Below the pieces are notes generated by a model. It saw nothing but the letters and a program-made list of their open reading frames with translations, was not told the DNA's origin and did not search any database. DNA of 64,000 bases from Micromonospora_J zhanjiangensis (lineage in GTDB: Bacteria > Actinomycetota > Actinomycetes > Mycobacteriales > Micromonosporaceae): assembly GCF_042650605.1 (NCBI RefSeq), contig NZ_JBHSBN010000004.1, positions 124,001-188,000 on the forward strand, read 5' to 3'. Shown piece by piece: positions 49,292 to 57,656 of this stretch. The translations under genes and the position numbers were made by a program. How positions within the stretch are numbered: the stretch's first letter is position 1; each line of letters opens with the position of its first letter.

Positions 49292-50496
49292 TCTCGGAAC
49301 ACGCCAGCCCGCTCGCCGTGCTCGGGGGAGAGGACGCCGGTGGACAGAACACGCACGTGGCGGAACTCGCCGCCGCGCTGGCCGGGGCCGGACACGACGT
49401 ACGGGTCTACACCCGCCGGGACGACACCGACCTACCGGTGACGGTACGGATGCTGGACGGCGTCGCCGTGGTGCACGTGCCGGCCGGGCCGCCCGAGGTC
49501 ATCGCCAAGGACGACCTGCTGCCGCACATGAAGCCGTTCAGCCGGTGGTTGGTGGACCGGTGGCGGCGGGACGACTGGGCGCCGGACGTGGTGCACGCGC
49601 ACTTCTGGATGAGTGGCTTGGCCGGCATCACCGCCGCGCGGCGGCTCGGGGTGCCGGTGCTGCTGACGTACCACGCGCTGGGGACGGTGAAGCGCCGGCA
49701 CCAGGGCGCGTCGGACACCAGCCCGGGCCGGCGGATCGGCTACGAGCGGGCGCTCGGCCGGGCGGTCGACCGGGTGATCGCGCAGAGCCAGGACGAACTG
49801 CGGGAACTGATCCGGATGGGGGTACCGGCCGACCGGATGACGATCGTGCCGTCCGGCGTCAACGTCGCCTCGTTCGCGCCGACCGGACCGGCGCAGGAGC
49901 GACCGGACGGGCGTCCCCGGGTGCTCACCGTCGGCCGGTTGGTGGAACGCAAGGGCTTCCAGGACCTGATCCGGGCGATGCCGGCGGTCCCCGACGCGGA
50001 GTGCGTGGTGGTGGGCGGCCCGCCCGGCGCGGAGCTGCTGGACGACCCGCAGGCCCGGCGGTTGCTGGCGGTGGCGCGGGAGTGCGGGGTGGCCGACCGG
50101 GTCCGGCTCGCCGGGGCGGTGCCCCGGCAGGAGATGGCCCGCTGGTACCGCTCGGCGGACGTGCTGGTCGCCGCCCCCTGGTACGAACCGTTCGGGCTCA
50201 CCCCGCTGGAGGCGATGGCCTGCGGCGTCCCGGTGATCGGGACGGCGGTGGGCGGCCTGACCGACACCATCGTCGACGGGGTGACCGGCGACCTGGTGCC
50301 GCCCCGGGACCCGGCGGCACTCGGCGCGGCGCTGCACGCGCTGCTGGCCGACCCGGCCCGCCGGGCCGGCTACGCGACCGCCGCCCTGGAGCGGGTCCGC
50401 GGGCACTACTCCTGGCAACGGGCCGCCGCCCAACTCGGCGAGGTCTACGAGGCGGTCGTCAGCCAGGTGCGGCAGACCAGCCAGGTGGTGGCCTGA
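49276..50496 (+). CDS. GT4-family glycosyltransferase
   Basis: A 406-aa retaining glycosyltransferase: LISEHASPLAVLGGEDAGGQ at the N-terminus, VVHAHFWMSG, VVPSGVNVASFAP and the GT4 motif YEPFGLTPLEAMACGVPVIG. It resembles MshA/sucrose-synthase-like members. GTG 49276 lies 16 bases inside the preceding gene, and its TGA overlaps the GmhA start. Confidence 0.88.
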   Translation: MRIALISEHASPLAVLGGEDAGGQNTHVAELAAALAGAGHDVRVYTRRDDTDLPVTVRMLDGVAVVHVPAGPPEVIAKDDLLPHMKPFSRWLVDRWRRDDWAPDVVHAHFWMSGLAGITAARRLGVPVLLTYHALGTVKRRHQGASDTSPGRRIGYERALGRAVDRVIAQSQDELRELIRMGVPADRMTIVPSGVNVASFAPTGPAQERPDGRPRVLTVGRLVERKGFQDLIRAMPAVPDAECVVVGGPPGAELLDDPQARRLLAVARECGVADRVRLAGAVPRQEMARWYRSADVLVAAPWYEPFGLTPLEAMACGVPVIGTAVGGLTDTIVDGVTGDLVPPRDPAALGAALHALLADPARRAGYATAALERVRGHYSWQRAAAQLGEVYEAVVSQVRQTSQVVA

Positions 50497-51209
50497 TGTC
50501 CGACTCGGTGGCGCTGCTGGACACCCACCTCGCCGGCCTGGCGGCGGCCCTGCTGCCGTACCGGGAGGCGGCGGCCCGGCTCGGTCAGTGGGGCGGCGAA
50601 CTCGCCTGGCGGCTGGCCCACGGCGGGCGGTTGCTGATCGCCGGCAACGGCGGCAGCGCCGCCGAGGCGCAGCACCTGGCCGCCGAGCTGGTGGGCAAGC
50701 TGCGCGGTGACCGGGTCCCGCTGTCCGCGATCGCGCTGACCGCGGACAGCTCGGCGGTCAGCGCGATCGGCAACGACTTCGGCTTCGAGGAGGTCTTCGC
50801 CCGGCAGGTCCGGGCGCACGGCCGGGCGGACGACATCCTGCTGCTGCTGTCCACCAGCGGGCGCAGCGCCAACCTGATCGGCGCGGCCCGCGCCGCCACG
50901 GAACTCTCGCTCCGGTGCTGGGCGTTCACCGGGCCGGCGCCCAACCCGCTCGCCGAGGTGTGCACCGACGTGCTCGCGGTGCCGTCGCCGGACCCGCAGG
51001 TGGTGCAGGAACTGCATCTGGTCTCGGCGCACGTGCTGTGCGAGTACGTCGAGGCGGCGCTGCCGACCGTGCTCGGCGCCGGGGCGTACGGCCCGTCGAC
51101 GGCCGGTGTGCCGGCCCGCTCGTATCCGACCCCGTCGGTGCAGGTCCCCCAGGTGCCGGCGCCGCCCGCCGGGGTCGGTGCCGGCGACGACCCCGGGGGT
51201 ACGCCGTGA
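50496..51209 (+). CDS. gmhA: Sedoheptulose 7-phosphate isomerase
   Basis: A SIS-domain protein of 237 aa with the diagnostic GmhA motif AGNGGSAAEAQHLAAELVG, the active-site LALTADSSAVSAIGNDF-like segment and STSGRSANLIGAA. It converts sedoheptulose 7-phosphate to D-glycero-D-manno-heptose 7-phosphate, the first step of ADP-heptose synthesis. A disordered Pro/Gly-rich tail of about 45 residues is extra. ATG overlaps the previous stop; its own stop overlaps the HldE start (GTGA). Confidence 0.9.
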   Translation: MSDSVALLDTHLAGLAAALLPYREAAARLGQWGGELAWRLAHGGRLLIAGNGGSAAEAQHLAAELVGKLRGDRVPLSAIALTADSSAVSAIGNDFGFEEVFARQVRAHGRADDILLLLSTSGRSANLIGAARAATELSLRCWAFTGPAPNPLAEVCTDVLAVPSPDPQVVQELHLVSAHVLCEYVEAALPTVLGAGAYGPSTAGVPARSYPTPSVQVPQVPAPPAGVGAGDDPGGTP

Positions 51210-52663
51210 CGCCGGGCCCGATCGTGGTGGTGGGCGACACCCTCCTGGACCGGGACGTCGAGGGCGTGGTCAACCGGCTCTGCCCCGACTCGCCGGTGCC
51301 GGTGCTGGACGAGCTGGACGGCACCGACCGCCCCGGCGGCGCCGGTCTCGCGGCGCTGTTCGCGGTCGATCAGGGCTTCGACGTGGCCCTGGTCACGGCG
51401 CTCGCCGACGACGCCGGCGGGGCCCGGCTGAGCAACCTGCTCACCGCCGCCGGCGTACAGGTGTTCGCGCTGCCGCTGCCCGGGGCGACCCCGGAGAAGG
51501 TGCGGCTGCGGACCCGGGGCCGGGTGCTGTTGCGGCACGACCGGGGCGGCGCGGCCGGCCCGCCGGGCGAGCCGGGCGACGCGGTCCTGGAACTGCTGGC
51601 CGACGCCGCGGCGGTACTGGTCAGCGACTACGGACGGGGGATTGCCCAGCAGCCGACGCTGCGCGCGGCGCTGGCCGCCGGGTCGGCGCCGATCGTCTGG
51701 GATCCGCATCCGCGCGGTCCGGCGCCGGTGCCGGGGGTCCGGCTGGTCACCCCGAACGAGGTGGAGGCGCACGACCTGGCGGCCACCGGGCCGGGTGGCT
51801 CGCGGCTGGTGATGGCCTCCCGGGCGGCGCAGGAGCTGCGCGAGCGCTGGTTGGCCGGTGCGGTCGCGGTGACCCTGGGCGCGGACGGCGCCCTGCTCTG
51901 CCACGCCGGGGCGACGCCGCTGGTGGTCCGGCCGCCGGCCGGTGCCGACGGGGACGCCTGCGGTGCCGGTGACCGGTTCGCGGTCGCGGCCACGGTGGCG
52001 CTGGCCGAGCGGCAGCTGGTCTCCGAGGCGGTGCAACGGGCGGTGGTCGAGGCGTCCGACTACGTGGCCGCCGGGGGAGTGGCCACCGCCGTACCCGCGA
52101 CGCCGGTGCCCACCGCGGCCCGGACGTCGGTACCCACCGTGCCGGCCGGCCGGGCCGACCGGATCGGTCCGGATGCCGCCGGTGCGGTGGTCGCCCGGGT
52201 ACGGGCGGCCGGCGGCACGGTGGTGGCCACCGGCGGCTGTTTCGACCTGCTGCACGCCGGTCACCTGGCCACCCTGGAGGCGGCCAGCCGGCTCGGTGAC
52301 TGTCTGGTCGTCTGCCTCAACTCGGACGCCAGCGTGACCGGCCTGAAGGGGCCGGACCGGCCGCTGGTCGGGCAGGCCGACCGGTGCCGGTTGCTGGCCG
52401 CGCTGAACTGCGTCGACGCGGTGGTGGTCTTCGACGAGGCGACGCCGCACGCGGTGCTGTCCTGGCTGCGGCCGGACGTCTGGGTCAAGGGCGGTGACTA
52501 CGGCTCCGGCGCCGGGGACGAGTCCGCCCTGCCGGAGGCGGAGATCCTGCGCCGTTGGGGCGGCCAGACGGTCGTGGTGCCCTACCTGGACGGTCGATCG
52601 ACCTCCAGCATGATCGCCGCCGCCCGGTGGGGCGACGGCCGACGGGTGGAGCGGACCCGATGA
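51206..52663 (+). CDS. hldE: Bifunctional heptose 7-phosphate kinase / heptose 1-phosphate adenylyltransferase
   Basis: 485 aa. The N-terminal ribokinase-fold domain has VVGDTLLDRDVEG, LVTPNEVEAHDLA and catalytic GAGDRFAVAATV, and phosphorylates O-1. The C-terminal nucleotidyltransferase has GGCFDLLHAGHLATLEAASR, LNSDASVTGLKGPDRPL and VWVKGGDY, and forms ADP-heptose. The domain order equals that of HldE/RfaE of Gram-negative bacteria. GTG 51206 overlaps the gmhA stop, and its own stop overlaps the SDR start. Confidence 0.92.
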   Translation: MTPGPIVVVGDTLLDRDVEGVVNRLCPDSPVPVLDELDGTDRPGGAGLAALFAVDQGFDVALVTALADDAGGARLSNLLTAAGVQVFALPLPGATPEKVRLRTRGRVLLRHDRGGAAGPPGEPGDAVLELLADAAAVLVSDYGRGIAQQPTLRAALAAGSAPIVWDPHPRGPAPVPGVRLVTPNEVEAHDLAATGPGGSRLVMASRAAQELRERWLAGAVAVTLGADGALLCHAGATPLVVRPPAGADGDACGAGDRFAVAATVALAERQLVSEAVQRAVVEASDYVAAGGVATAVPATPVPTAARTSVPTVPAGRADRIGPDAAGAVVARVRAAGGTVVATGGCFDLLHAGHLATLEAASRLGDCLVVCLNSDASVTGLKGPDRPLVGQADRCRLLAALNCVDAVVVFDEATPHAVLSWLRPDVWVKGGDYGSGAGDESALPEAEILRRWGGQTVVVPYLDGRSTSSMIAAARWGDGRRVERTR

Positions 52664-53361
52664 CCGACACACCGTCCATGCCCGGCCCGTCGATCCTGGT
52701 CACCGGGGGGTCGAGCGGCCTCGGCGCCGCCATCGTCGCGGCCGTCGTCACCGCCGGCGGGAGGCCGTCCGTCCTGGACCGCAACCCGCCGGAGAGCGAC
52801 CTGCCGTTCGTCGCCTGCGACCTGGCCGACACCGCCGCCGCCGAGGAGGCCGTCCGGCAGATCGCCGAGCAGGCCGGTGGGCTGGACGGCGTGGTGACCG
52901 CCGCCGGGGTGGACGTGCCCGGTCGGCTCGTCGACGTACCGCGGGAGACCTGGGAACGGGTGGTCGCCGTGGACCTGCTGGCCACCGCCGCGGTCATCCG
53001 GGCCGCGCTGCCCCACCTGGAACGGTCGGGCGGCCGGATCGTCACCGTCGCCTCGACGCTCGGGCTGAAGGCGGTCGGTGACGCGACCGCGTACTGCGCG
53101 GCCAAGTTCGGCGTGGTCGGGTTCACCCGGGCGCTGGCCGCCGAGCTGTCCGGCTCGGTCGGGGTCACTCTGCTGGTGCCGGGCGGGATGCGCACGTCGT
53201 TCTTCGACGAGCGGGCCGAACAGTACCGGCCCGGCCCGGACGCCGTGCTCTGCGAACCGGCCAACGTCGCCGCCGCGGCGCTGTTCGCGCTCAGCCAGCC
53301 ACCGGGCTGCGCGGTACGGGAACTGGTGGTCTGCGCCGACCGGGAGACGTCGTACCCATGA
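52660..53361 (+). CDS. Short-chain dehydrogenase/reductase of the heptose locus
   Basis: A classical SDR of 233 aa: cofactor motif VTGGSSGLGAAIV, NNAG-equivalent VTAAGVDVPG, and catalytic YCAAK (Y-x-x-x-K). It is too short for the extended-SDR epimerase HldD that normally converts ADP-D,D-heptose to the L,D form, so it is not a simple replacement. It may oxidise or reduce the heptose at a later stage. ATG overlaps the hldE stop. Confidence 0.85.
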   Translation: MTDTPSMPGPSILVTGGSSGLGAAIVAAVVTAGGRPSVLDRNPPESDLPFVACDLADTAAAEEAVRQIAEQAGGLDGVVTAAGVDVPGRLVDVPRETWERVVAVDLLATAAVIRAALPHLERSGGRIVTVASTLGLKAVGDATAYCAAKFGVVGFTRALAAELSGSVGVTLLVPGGMRTSFFDERAEQYRPGPDAVLCEPANVAAAALFALSQPPGCAVRELVVCADRETSYP

Positions 53362-54314
53362 TCCTGGTGCTGCGGGCTCTCGGCGTCGGGGACCTCGCGA
53401 CCGCGGTCCCGGCGCTGCGCGGGCTGCGCGCCGCGTTCGCCGACCATCCGCTGGTGTTGGCCGCGCCCGGCTGGCTGGAGCCGATGGTGGACCTGGTCGG
53501 CGGGATCGACCGGGTGGTCCGCGCCGACGGGCTGGACCCGTTCGACTGGCCCGGCACGCAGCCGTACTGGGCGGTCAACCTGCACGGTCGGGGCCCTCGT
53601 TCGCACCGGTTGCTGCAGGGCGCCGAGCCGGTGCTGCTGCGCGCCTTCGCCTGCCCGGAGGCGGGGCACACCGACGGACCGGCCTGGGTCGACGACGAGC
53701 ACGAGGTGCACCGCTGGTGCCGGCTGCTGGACTGGTACGGCGTACCGTGCGATCCGGCCGACCTGGGGCTGCGGCTGCCGGAGCCGCACCGGCTCGGGAT
53801 CGGCCTGACCCTGCTGCACCCGGGCGGCAAGGACGCGCGGCGGCGGTGGGCGCCGGACCGGTTCGCCGCGGTGGCCCGGGAGCTGACCCGGCTGGGCCAC
53901 CGGGTGCTGGTCACCGGCTCGACGGCCGAGCGGGACCTGGTCCGGCACGTCGTCGAGTCGGCCGGGCTGCCGGCCACGTCCGCCCTCGCCGGCCACCTCG
54001 ACGTGCGGGAGTTGGCCGCCCTGGTCGGTTACGGCCGGCTGGTGGTCAGCGCGGACACCGGGATCGCCCACCTGGCCACCGGCTACGGCACCCCGTCGGT
54101 GGTGATCTTCGGGCCGGTCCGCCCGGACCACTGGGGGCCACCACCGGACCGGCCCTGGCACCGGGCCCTGTGGGCCGCGGACCTCGCCGGGGCGGCCGGG
54201 GAGCCGGGGACGATCCACCCGGCGCTGGCCGCGGTGGACGTGCGGCAGGTGCTGACGGCGGCGGACGACGCCGAACGGGCCGGGCGGTCCCGGGATGCGG
54301 TTGCGGCGCACTGA
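53358..54314 (+). CDS. GT9-family (heptosyltransferase-like) glycosyltransferase
   Basis: 318 aa with the GT9 layout: LVLRALGVGDLATAVPALRG, LLHPGGKDARRRWAPDRF, SADTGIAHLATGYGTPSVVIFGP. ADP-heptose is the usual donor of this family. It is the second GT9 of the locus, after the fused one at 46626. ATG overlaps the SDR stop by four bases. The 3' end overlaps the start of the topoisomerase gene by 20 bases. Confidence 0.9.
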   Translation: MILVLRALGVGDLATAVPALRGLRAAFADHPLVLAAPGWLEPMVDLVGGIDRVVRADGLDPFDWPGTQPYWAVNLHGRGPRSHRLLQGAEPVLLRAFACPEAGHTDGPAWVDDEHEVHRWCRLLDWYGVPCDPADLGLRLPEPHRLGIGLTLLHPGGKDARRRWAPDRFAAVARELTRLGHRVLVTGSTAERDLVRHVVESAGLPATSALAGHLDVRELAALVGYGRLVVSADTGIAHLATGYGTPSVVIFGPVRPDHWGPPPDRPWHRALWAADLAGAAGEPGTIHPALAAVDVRQVLTAADDAERAGRSRDAVAAH

Positions 54315-55284
54315 CCTGAACCGCCCCGGGTACGGCCGCCGTCGGCGCGGCCGCGGGGTGAGCTACCTCGATCCGGCCGGCCGGCCGGTCACCGATCCGG
54401 CGGCGGTGGCCCGGTTCCGGGGGCTGGTCATCCCGCCGGCCTGGCGGGACGTGTGGATCTCGCCCGACCCGCGCGGCCACATCCAGGCCACCGGCATCGA
54501 CGCGGCCGGCCGCAAGCAGTACCTCTACCACCCGCACTGGCGGGCCCAGCGGGACGCGGACAAGTTCGACCGGGTGCTGGCGGTGGCCAGCCGGCTGCCG
54601 GACCTGCGGGCCCGGGTCGCCGCCGACCTGGACGGCCGGGGGCTGCGCCGGGAGCGGGTGCTGGCCGGACTGGCCAAGCTGCTGGACATGGGCACCTTCC
54701 GGGTCGGCAACGACCAGTACGCGGCCGGCGCGGAACCCACCTTCGGGGTGTCCACCCTGCGGGCCGGACACGCCCGGGCCGGGCGCGGCTGCGTGGTGTT
54801 CGAGTTCCCCGCCAAGGGCGGGATCCGGCAGGTGCTGCGGATCGAGGACGAGGACGTCTGCCGGGTGCTGCGGGCGCTGCGCCGACACCGGGACGGCCAG
54901 CAGCGGCTGTTCGGCTACTGGGACGGCCGGGCCTGGCGGGACGTGCGCAGCGACGACGTCAACGGGTACCTGCGCGAGGCCAGTGGCGCGGAGATGACCG
55001 CGAAGGACTTCCGGACCTGGCACGCCACGGTGCTCGCGGCGGTGGAGCTGGCCGCCCGGGCGGACGAACGGTCGGCGACGGCCCGCAGGCGGGCGGTGGC
55101 CGGGGTGATGCGCGAGGTGGCGGCCCTGCTGGGAAACACCCCGACGGTGGCCCGCGCCTCCTACGTCGACCCCCGGGTGGTCGACCTCTACCACGACGGC
55201 GTGGTGGTCGAGGTGGGACCCGGCTGCCCCCGCCCCGAGGCCGAGGCCGCCGTCCTGGACCTGCTCACCCCGCGCGACGGGTGA
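54295..55284 (+). CDS. DNA topoisomerase IB
   Basis: A 329-aa bacterial type IB topoisomerase of the poxvirus-like group: VIPPAWRDVWISPDP, KQYLYHPHWR with the catalytic Arg neighbourhood, RIEDEDVC, AKDFRTWHATV with His and the active-site Tyr Y290 (ARASYVDP). It relaxes supercoils by transient single-strand cleavage in the nucleoid. It overlaps the heptose operon but has no obvious functional link. Confidence 0.92.
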   Translation: MRLRRTDLNRPGYGRRRRGRGVSYLDPAGRPVTDPAAVARFRGLVIPPAWRDVWISPDPRGHIQATGIDAAGRKQYLYHPHWRAQRDADKFDRVLAVASRLPDLRARVAADLDGRGLRRERVLAGLAKLLDMGTFRVGNDQYAAGAEPTFGVSTLRAGHARAGRGCVVFEFPAKGGIRQVLRIEDEDVCRVLRALRRHRDGQQRLFGYWDGRAWRDVRSDDVNGYLREASGAEMTAKDFRTWHATVLAAVELAARADERSATARRRAVAGVMREVAALLGNTPTVARASYVDPRVVDLYHDGVVVEVGPGCPRPEAEAAVLDLLTPRDG

Positions 55285-55297
55285 GGTCCCGCGTGCT

Positions 55298-55331
55298 CCG
55301 GGAGAGTTCCGCACGAGCCGAACTCTCCCGG
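55298..55331. terminator. Bidirectional terminator
   Basis: Perfect 12-bp arms (CCGGGAGAGTTC and its complement) with a 10-base loop between the convergent topoisomerase and 55346 genes. Confidence 0.8.
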
Positions 55332-55345
55332 TTCACGCCCTGCCT

Positions 55346-55849
55346 CTAGTCGTAGAGCACGTGGGAGAGGTCGTCGCGGAACCGGCGCTCGGACTCGCTC
55401 ACCGTCTCGCCACCGATGCCGAGGAAACCACCGCTCGGCGCGGCGGTCACCACGTGGTCGGCGATCTCCAGCAGCCACAGCTTGTACGCGCCGACCTCGC
55501 CCTCGTCCACCTTCCCGGCGAGCAGGTCGGACGCGGCCTTGGCCCGCCCCAGGACGTCCTCGATCAGGGCCTGCGGGTCGCTCGGCTGGATCACCGGCAG
55601 TTCCTCGCCGACCTCCGGGTCGCCGGTGCGGGAGACCACCTCGCCGGCGACCGCCGCCACCAGGGGGCTGGCCGACTCACGGCCGGCGCCGATGGTCTCC
55701 AGGCCGGCCGCGTTCTCCTGCATGGTCCGACGGGTCGAGTCCGACTCGGCGGCGCTGGCGGCGGTCAGCACCGCCTGCGGCAGCCCGACGAGCAGCCCCC
55801 ACTCCTCGTCGGAGAACCCGAATTCGGTGTACACCGGCTGGTCAGTCAC
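55346..55849 (-). CDS. Hypothetical protein, 167 aa
   Basis: Soluble, acidic, Ala-rich, mostly helical: FSDEEWGLLVGLPQAVLTAAS, VIQPSDPQALIEDVLGRAKAA, then GAYKLWLLEIADHVVTAA and a glycine-rich GGFLGIGGETVS. The last part resembles segments of actinobacterial hypothetical proteins I cannot name. No signal or membrane segment. Convergent with the topoisomerase gene. Confidence 0.7.
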   Translation of the reverse strand: MTDQPVYTEFGFSDEEWGLLVGLPQAVLTAASAAESDSTRRTMQENAAGLETIGAGRESASPLVAAVAGEVVSRTGDPEVGEELPVIQPSDPQALIEDVLGRAKAASDLLAGKVDEGEVGAYKLWLLEIADHVVTAAPSGGFLGIGGETVSESERRFRDDLSHVLYD

Positions 55850-55893
55850 GACAAAACCCCTCTGGTCAATCGGATCGACGGAATCACCCTAGG

Positions 55894-57531
55894 TCACGCC
55901 GTGTCGGCGGTGAGCAGACCCTGCTCGCTCACCACCGGCACGGAGAGGGTCTTGTACCCCACGTCGTCGAAGAGCACCGTCATCTTGTCGTCCTCGTAGC
56001 TGAGCACCAGGCCGGCGCCCCACTCCGCGTGCCGTACCTGGCTGTGCACCGGGAACGGGCCGCTCGCGCCGTCGGCGGCGGTGCTGGTGCCGGCCAGGCA
56101 GTTGTCGCAGTGCCCGCAGACGTGCGTCATCTGCTCGCCGAAGTAGGCCAGCAGGGCCTGCCCCCGGCAGCCCCGCGTCTCGGCGAACGCCCGCATCATG
56201 TCGGTCCGGGACCGGGTCACCGTCTGCTGCCGTTCCGCCTCCCGCAGCGCCGCCTGCGCGGCCGGCGCCGGCGTCGGGGCGTACCGGGGAGCGGCGAGCT
56301 GGTGGCTGCCGTGCGGCGCGACGGCGCCGACGTGCTCCAGCAGGGCGAGGTACTGGCCGAGCTTGCGCGGTCCCAGCCCGCTGGCCTCCTTCAGCGCCGT
56401 CTTGCTGGTCGGGCCCTTGCGGACCAGCGCGGCCAGGTCGCGCAGCTCGGCCTCGTCCGGCGTCCCGCCGCTGAAGAACCGCTGCAGGCCGACGTCCTCG
56501 GCCCGCCACAGCAGCAGCACCCGGGAACTCTCCCCGTTGCGGCCGGCCCGGCCGATCTCCTGCAGGTAGCTGTCCGGCGAGTCGGGCAGCGCCATGTGCA
56601 CCACCCAGGCGATGTTCGGCTTGTCGATGCCCATCCCGAACGCCGAGGTGGCCACCATGATCGGCACCTGGTCGTCGAGGAATGCCTCGTGCAGTTCGTG
56701 CCGGGCGTTCGCGGGCATCCCGCCGTGGTAGAACTTCGACTCGAAGCCGGCCCTGGTGAGCTTCGCGGCCAGTTCCTCGGCGGCCCGGCGGGTCGGCACG
56801 TAGATGATCCCGGGCCGCTTGTCCTCGCGCAGCAGCGCGATCAGCCGCCGCCACCGGTAGTCCTCGGTGGGGCAGTGCGCCACCTCGACGAACAGGTTCG
56901 ACCGGTCCAGCCCGGAGACGACGATCTTCGGGTTGTTCAGGCCGAGCCGCTCGATGATGTCGTCCCGCACCGGCGGGGAGGCGGTGGCGGTCAGCGCCAC
57001 CACCGGCGGCCGGCCGATGCCCCGGATCAGGTGCCCCAGCGCCAGGTAGTCCGGCCGGAAGTCGTGCCCCCACGCCGAGATGCAGTGCGCCTCGTCGACC
57101 GCCACCAGGGCCGGGCGCAGCGCCCGGACCTCGGCCAGCCGGTCCGGATTGCTCAACTGCTCCGGCGTGATGAACAGGAACTCGGCCGAACCGTCGCGGA
57201 TCGCCTCCAACGCGTCGGCCTGCTGCCTCGCGCTCTCGTTGGAGCTGATCCGGACGGCCCGCAACTCGGGACGCTGCCGCTCGTTGAGCGACGCGATCTG
57301 GTCCTGCTGGAGTGCCAGCAGCGGCGAGATCACCACCGTCGGGCCCGGGATCAGGCTCGCCGGTATCTGGTAGATGGCCGACTTGCCGGCGCCGGTGGGC
57401 AACACCACGAGGGTGTCGCGCCGCTTCATCACCGACCGCATGGCGGCAAGCTGGTTGGGCCGCAGGGTACGCCAGCCGAAGAGGTTCTTCGCGGCGCGTC
57501 GCAGCCGGGTCGAGTGCAGAGGCAGTTTCAT
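55894..57531 (-). CDS. recQ: RecQ-family DNA helicase
   Basis: 545 aa with Walker A LPTGAGKS (44-51), DEAH (146-149), TATASPPVR, MVATSAFGMGIDKPNIA, EIGRAGRNG, and zinc-binding cysteines in RGCRGQALLAYFGE and VCGHCDNC. A winged-helix-like segment is present but no HRDC domain, so this is the short form. RecQ unwinds DNA 3' to 5' in recombination and repair. ATG 57531; the longer upstream frame is excluded by the terminator hairpin at 57599. Confidence 0.9.
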   Translation of the reverse strand: MKLPLHSTRLRRAAKNLFGWRTLRPNQLAAMRSVMKRRDTLVVLPTGAGKSAIYQIPASLIPGPTVVISPLLALQQDQIASLNERQRPELRAVRISSNESARQQADALEAIRDGSAEFLFITPEQLSNPDRLAEVRALRPALVAVDEAHCISAWGHDFRPDYLALGHLIRGIGRPPVVALTATASPPVRDDIIERLGLNNPKIVVSGLDRSNLFVEVAHCPTEDYRWRRLIALLREDKRPGIIYVPTRRAAEELAAKLTRAGFESKFYHGGMPANARHELHEAFLDDQVPIMVATSAFGMGIDKPNIAWVVHMALPDSPDSYLQEIGRAGRNGESSRVLLLWRAEDVGLQRFFSGGTPDEAELRDLAALVRKGPTSKTALKEASGLGPRKLGQYLALLEHVGAVAPHGSHQLAAPRYAPTPAPAAQAALREAERQQTVTRSRTDMMRAFAETRGCRGQALLAYFGEQMTHVCGHCDNCLAGTSTAADGASGPFPVHSQVRHAEWGAGLVLSYEDDKMTVLFDDVGYKTLSVPVVSEQGLLTADTA

Positions 57532-57598
57532 CAAGGGCCCGAGGTACCCCCGCCCTCGGAGATCGAAACGGCCTGCGGATCCCTCCGCTGTGGACCGT

Positions 57599-57638
57599 CG
57601 GGACAGCGGCCCTCGGGTGTCCGAGGGCCGCTGTCCCG
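57599..57638. terminator. Terminator of the LLM oxidoreductase gene
   Basis: Perfect 18-bp arms and a four-base loop, 19 bases after the stop at 57657. Confidence 0.88.
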
Positions 57639-57656
57639 ATCCGGTGGGCACCCCGC

